Shown in pieces: positions 61,001 through 64,000 of a DNA stretch of 64,000 nucleotides (position 1 is its first letter; every line of letters starts with the position of its first letter). Under the pieces are notes generated by a model. That model was not told the origin of the DNA. It was given only the letters and a program-made list of their open reading frames with translations, and did no database searches. The translations under genes were made by a program, and so were the position numbers. The stretch spans positions 5,394,001-5,458,000 of the forward strand of contig CM036632.1 in the NCBI GenBank assembly GCA_020746105.1, in the 5' to 3' direction. The DNA comes from Trogon surrucura. Taxonomy: Eukaryota; Chordata; Aves; Trogoniformes; Trogonidae.

Positions 61001-64000
61001 CAACGCAACCTGTTTGCTCAGTTTTACGTGTCTGCTAAGGAGGAGCGAGCAATACGAGCTCCACTGTTACTCCTTCCTTCTACAGACCATCGCCAGAAAT
61101 TAATCCTGGCAGAAAACAGGAGGAAGAATGCAAACTTTCAAATTGGCAAGTGGGGAAAGAAATACCACAGTTTATGAGGGGTTTAGTTCCATTTCTGTAG
61201 TTTATTGTGGTCTTTGAAATCCCATTAACCTACACTATGATGTGTCTGCTCTTCTGGACCGAGCCCAGCCCAGTTGGCTGCGGTCATGAAGGAATGTGAA
61301 AAATAGAGGAAAACCAGCAGAAGCCAGCGAGGGGAGTCTGCAGAGCAGGAATGGACTGTGAGCCTCCAGGCATTTCCATATATACCCCATGGTTGGGAGC
61401 TAACTTCTGAAAACAAAAGCAGGAGAGACATAAAGGAGAAGAAAAAAAATCCGTATTAATCCTTTGAGTCGGTAGTCACCTCCTGTGAGTGATTGAGAGC
61501 TTTTAAAAATATATCTTTTGTCTCATTTTTCTTTAGTATGGAAAGTAAATTTTCAGCGAGGAACTTGAAAGACTTTATCAGTTTTTCCTCCTTCTCTTGA
61601 GAACAAAGTGCTCTTTCGTCAGACCTTTTATAACTTTAAATGTGAAACTCTCTCCCAGCATCATCGTTTCTGAAGAGACAATAAAAGCCGGTGCTAATGC
61701 TGTCATTTCTCACACTTCTTGCTGCTCCCTCTGAAATAATATTTGTTTATATGCTGGAGAACTTATGAAAAGCAAAAGTGGTCAAACTGTGGAGTTCATG
61801 CACTGTGGGGTACAGAAAAGCAGAGTGCATTTAGGCATTAGCACCTTTTAGCGGGAAGGTGATAACTGTGCAGAAAATAGTGTTTCAGAACCTATAAATA
61901 AAAGTAATATATTTAAAAAGAACTTCACTAAAGACTTAAGTGCCAACGGCTGAAAGACCTTTTCAGCTGGAACAAATCTGAACTTTTTCTTTCTGCTGTC
62001 AAACTGCAACCCCAGTAAATCCTAAATGTTTTCTCTGGATTTAGTGACTGGGTAGAGTTACAGTAATTCAAAAGAAATTCATGTCCTTGCCAATGCCTAT
62101 TAGTCACAGTTGCTGGAATTCTGTCTGCTCTGCTCCTAACACCATCTCAATGCCATCTGGATCCCTTAATAGCATCTTCCCAACACAAACATTTTCTGCT
62201 CCATTCAATAGTTTCCTGTTCAGCATTAGCGTTTCCACATGGCCATGTCTTCCTCGCAGATGGGGCCTCCGCGAGACGCGTCCTCACCGGCGATACCCGC
62301 GCTGCTCTACGGGCCATCACGTAACACACCTGAGAACACTAAAAATGAGTAGGAGAAAGAAAAGGAGGTGATGGTGGGGAGTCACCACTGGTTAACTCCA
62401 CTGAAAAGCTCTGGACTGAGACACTCTTGGAAATGCCTGGATGCTCTTGAGAATCAAACGGATTCCCTCCTTCTTCCTTTCTAAAACAGGAGCAACCTGG
62501 CCTTTCTCTCCAGCAGCCGTTGCTCACCACCTCAGCGCTTTTTAGGCAGACTGAACGCACACAGTGGGGTGTCTCCCGATTCTCACAAGTGTCGTTTCAG
62601 GAGACCTGAGGCTGTAGGTTGCTTTTTTTTTTTAGTCTTCTTCCCTCTTCTGATTTGGGACAGTGAAGCATGCAGTGGGGGCCATATAAAGCTCAGTATT
62701 TGAAAGTGGGAAAATCCACAAGTCTGAGCAAAAGCCAATGAATCTGTATTCTTGCACTAAATTCGATCTTGTGAAAGGCTGTGGATGTAGCTCGAATTTA
62801 CTGTGTGCCGATGGTATGCTTCAATTCTAGGCTAAGCTGTTTGCATCTGATGCAGGAAAATGCATCATAAATGCAAAGAGATCTTTACCAGAGTTTAAAT
62901 GTTTTTTGAAACCCCATATGGAGGAGAAGTTGGTAAATTTTCCGTAAATTAATCAAAATTATTTTTTTCCTATATCATCACAAAACTCCAGAATGGTGTT
63001 GATATTTCAGAAATTGACTGATGCTTCTCCCTTCCTCGTCCCACAAGGGTGCTCTTAAAATGGGCACCGCCATTCATTCCGGGCCAAACGTTAAGTTGAT
63101 AGATGGCCGTGTTGGACCCAGATATTTCTCTACTCTGCTTTTTGTGGTTCTCACCTGAGTTTATCTTGGATTGTTCTCCCTACCTGAAAGTATCTCCCAT
63201 AGGTAACAAGTTGAGGCATGCAAATTGGTGATAAAATAGTCACATATCTTGTGCAGGTGTCCCTGGACAGAGCGAGCACGAGGTGCCTGCAGGCTAAGGC
63301 TGCCTTTGTGGAGGGCCGGTGCCTCCAAAAGCGGTACACGGTTGGCCCTGTACCTGAATTATCGTAAATGAAAAGATTCAAGTGCCAAGCAAGTAAATAT
63401 TTTTCAATATTTGACTGCCGTATCTTAACCACCAGCTGCAAATGCTTTGCTGTGTTTATATATAGATAGGATTTCCCTTGCTTCTCTCTCTTTGCCATTG
63501 GGAAGAGATCCCCAGGGCTGGAAAGCAAAGCTGGAATAGCACAAACTGTTTGCTAATGGTTCTTGATGCTTTCCCACTGGAGATCCAGGACACTTAACAG
63601 CGTTAAAAATAGGTTAGAAGAGGGATAAGTAGTGAAAGCGCTAGTCGGTCCTGAAATCCTCTCAGATACAAGGAGGTTGCAGCGATGTTGCTGGTCCAGA
63701 GGAAGCAGCGAGTTGTGTCTCTGAAGGAGAGGGAGAGCCGAGGCAGCGTTGGGGGGAGCTCCTCGCCTTCCCCCACTGCGCCGGGAAAGGAGAATGCCCC
63801 AAAAAGTGGGGTGCTGGGAAGGAGCAGGCATCTGAGGGATGATCCCAAGGGGGATCGTGGGGGAGAGGCTGCAAATGTTGGCTACGCTCCCAAATGCTCT
63901 CGGGCATGATACTGGTCCCGAAATGGGGAGTCTGGCGATGTCTGCTGCCTGACCGCGAGCGCCCCGGCCGTGAATCCTCACTCTCCCTTCGGAGAGGCAC
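58083..64000 (+). other. MAD1L1 intron (5' part, downstream of the 89-bp exon)
   Basis: The intron starts at the gtaggc donor and runs off the window end without reaching the next exon, which would have to begin in phase 2 and encode a sequence like the LKVEELEGER of human MAD1. It contains a CpG-dense patch at 62255-62321 with a 30-codon open frame. The last few hundred bases are richer in CpG than the average of the window. No repeats or RNA genes were recognised. Confidence 0.85.

Larger units (their letters stand above)
1..64000 (+). other. MAD1L1: MAD1L1 gene, internal part (three exons and their introns)
   Basis: The whole window lies inside one + strand gene recognised from three exons whose translations join in phase and match the middle of MAD1 (mitotic arrest deficient 1-like 1). 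MAD1 is a long coiled-coil homodimer of about 718 residues in human. It sits at nuclear pores in interphase and on unattached kinetochores in mitosis, where it binds MAD2 and templates its conversion to the closed, APC/C-inhibiting form. The part encoded here corresponds to about human residues 407-502, the rod just before the MAD2-interaction motif. That motif and the C-terminal RWD domain must lie downstream of 64000, and the N-terminal rod upstream of base 1. The residue numbers come from recalled human sequence and were not checked by alignment software. Gene identity is very secure; exact limits cannot be set from this window. Confidence 0.95.

Noticed and set aside
1-64000. Bacterial, phage, CRISPR or mobile-operon content
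   Set aside because: Vertebrate exons with GT-AG introns, CR1 repeats and dense stop codons exclude a prokaryotic or phage origin. No direct-repeat array with regular spacers was seen.

Overview
This is a piece of vertebrate nuclear genome, most likely from a bird, lying entirely inside one large gene on the + strand: MAD1L1, which encodes the spindle-assembly-checkpoint coiled-coil protein MAD1. Three short internal coding exons can be read directly: 13359-13499, 39556-39612 and 57994-58082. Together they make 287 coding bases in 64 kb. They join in phase and translate to a continuous stretch that lines up without gaps with about residues 407-502 of human MAD1 (human sequence recalled from memory). 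The window therefore starts and ends in introns. The promoter, the first and last exons, and the MAD2-interaction motif lie outside it.

Layout: 1-13358 is the end of an upstream intron. 13500-39555 is a complete 26 kb intron. 39613-57993 is a complete 18 kb intron. 58083-64000 is the start of the next intron. The bird assignment rests on CR1-type LINE remnants (a head-to-head pair near 37.35-37.73 kb and an old antisense copy near 44.8-45.5 kb), on the lack of recognisable mammalian SINEs or L1, and on generally low repeat density. A turtle or crocodilian cannot be excluded. I saw no bacterial, phage or viral genes, no CRISPR array, and no convincing second protein gene, rRNA or tRNA. The open reading frames scattered through the introns, up to about 177 codons, look like chance.

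The introns do hold some non-random structure: a cluster of TAATTAG homeodomain-type sites (42.36-42.54 kb), a perfect inverted GATA pair (56.5 kb), a palindrome beside a five-run G-quadruplex motif (29.3 kb), two short hairpins, a triple CACCT run (17.8 kb), small CpG-dense patches (36.3 and 62.3 kb), a diverged three-copy tandem repeat (53.6-53.8 kb), and two candidate unannotated exons (9.07-9.30 kb and 33.09-33.22 kb). The best-supported point of interest in the gene itself is a possible 6-nt tandem splice acceptor at the 57-bp exon, which would remove two residues from the coiled coil. I found nothing that I can honestly call a new biological system.
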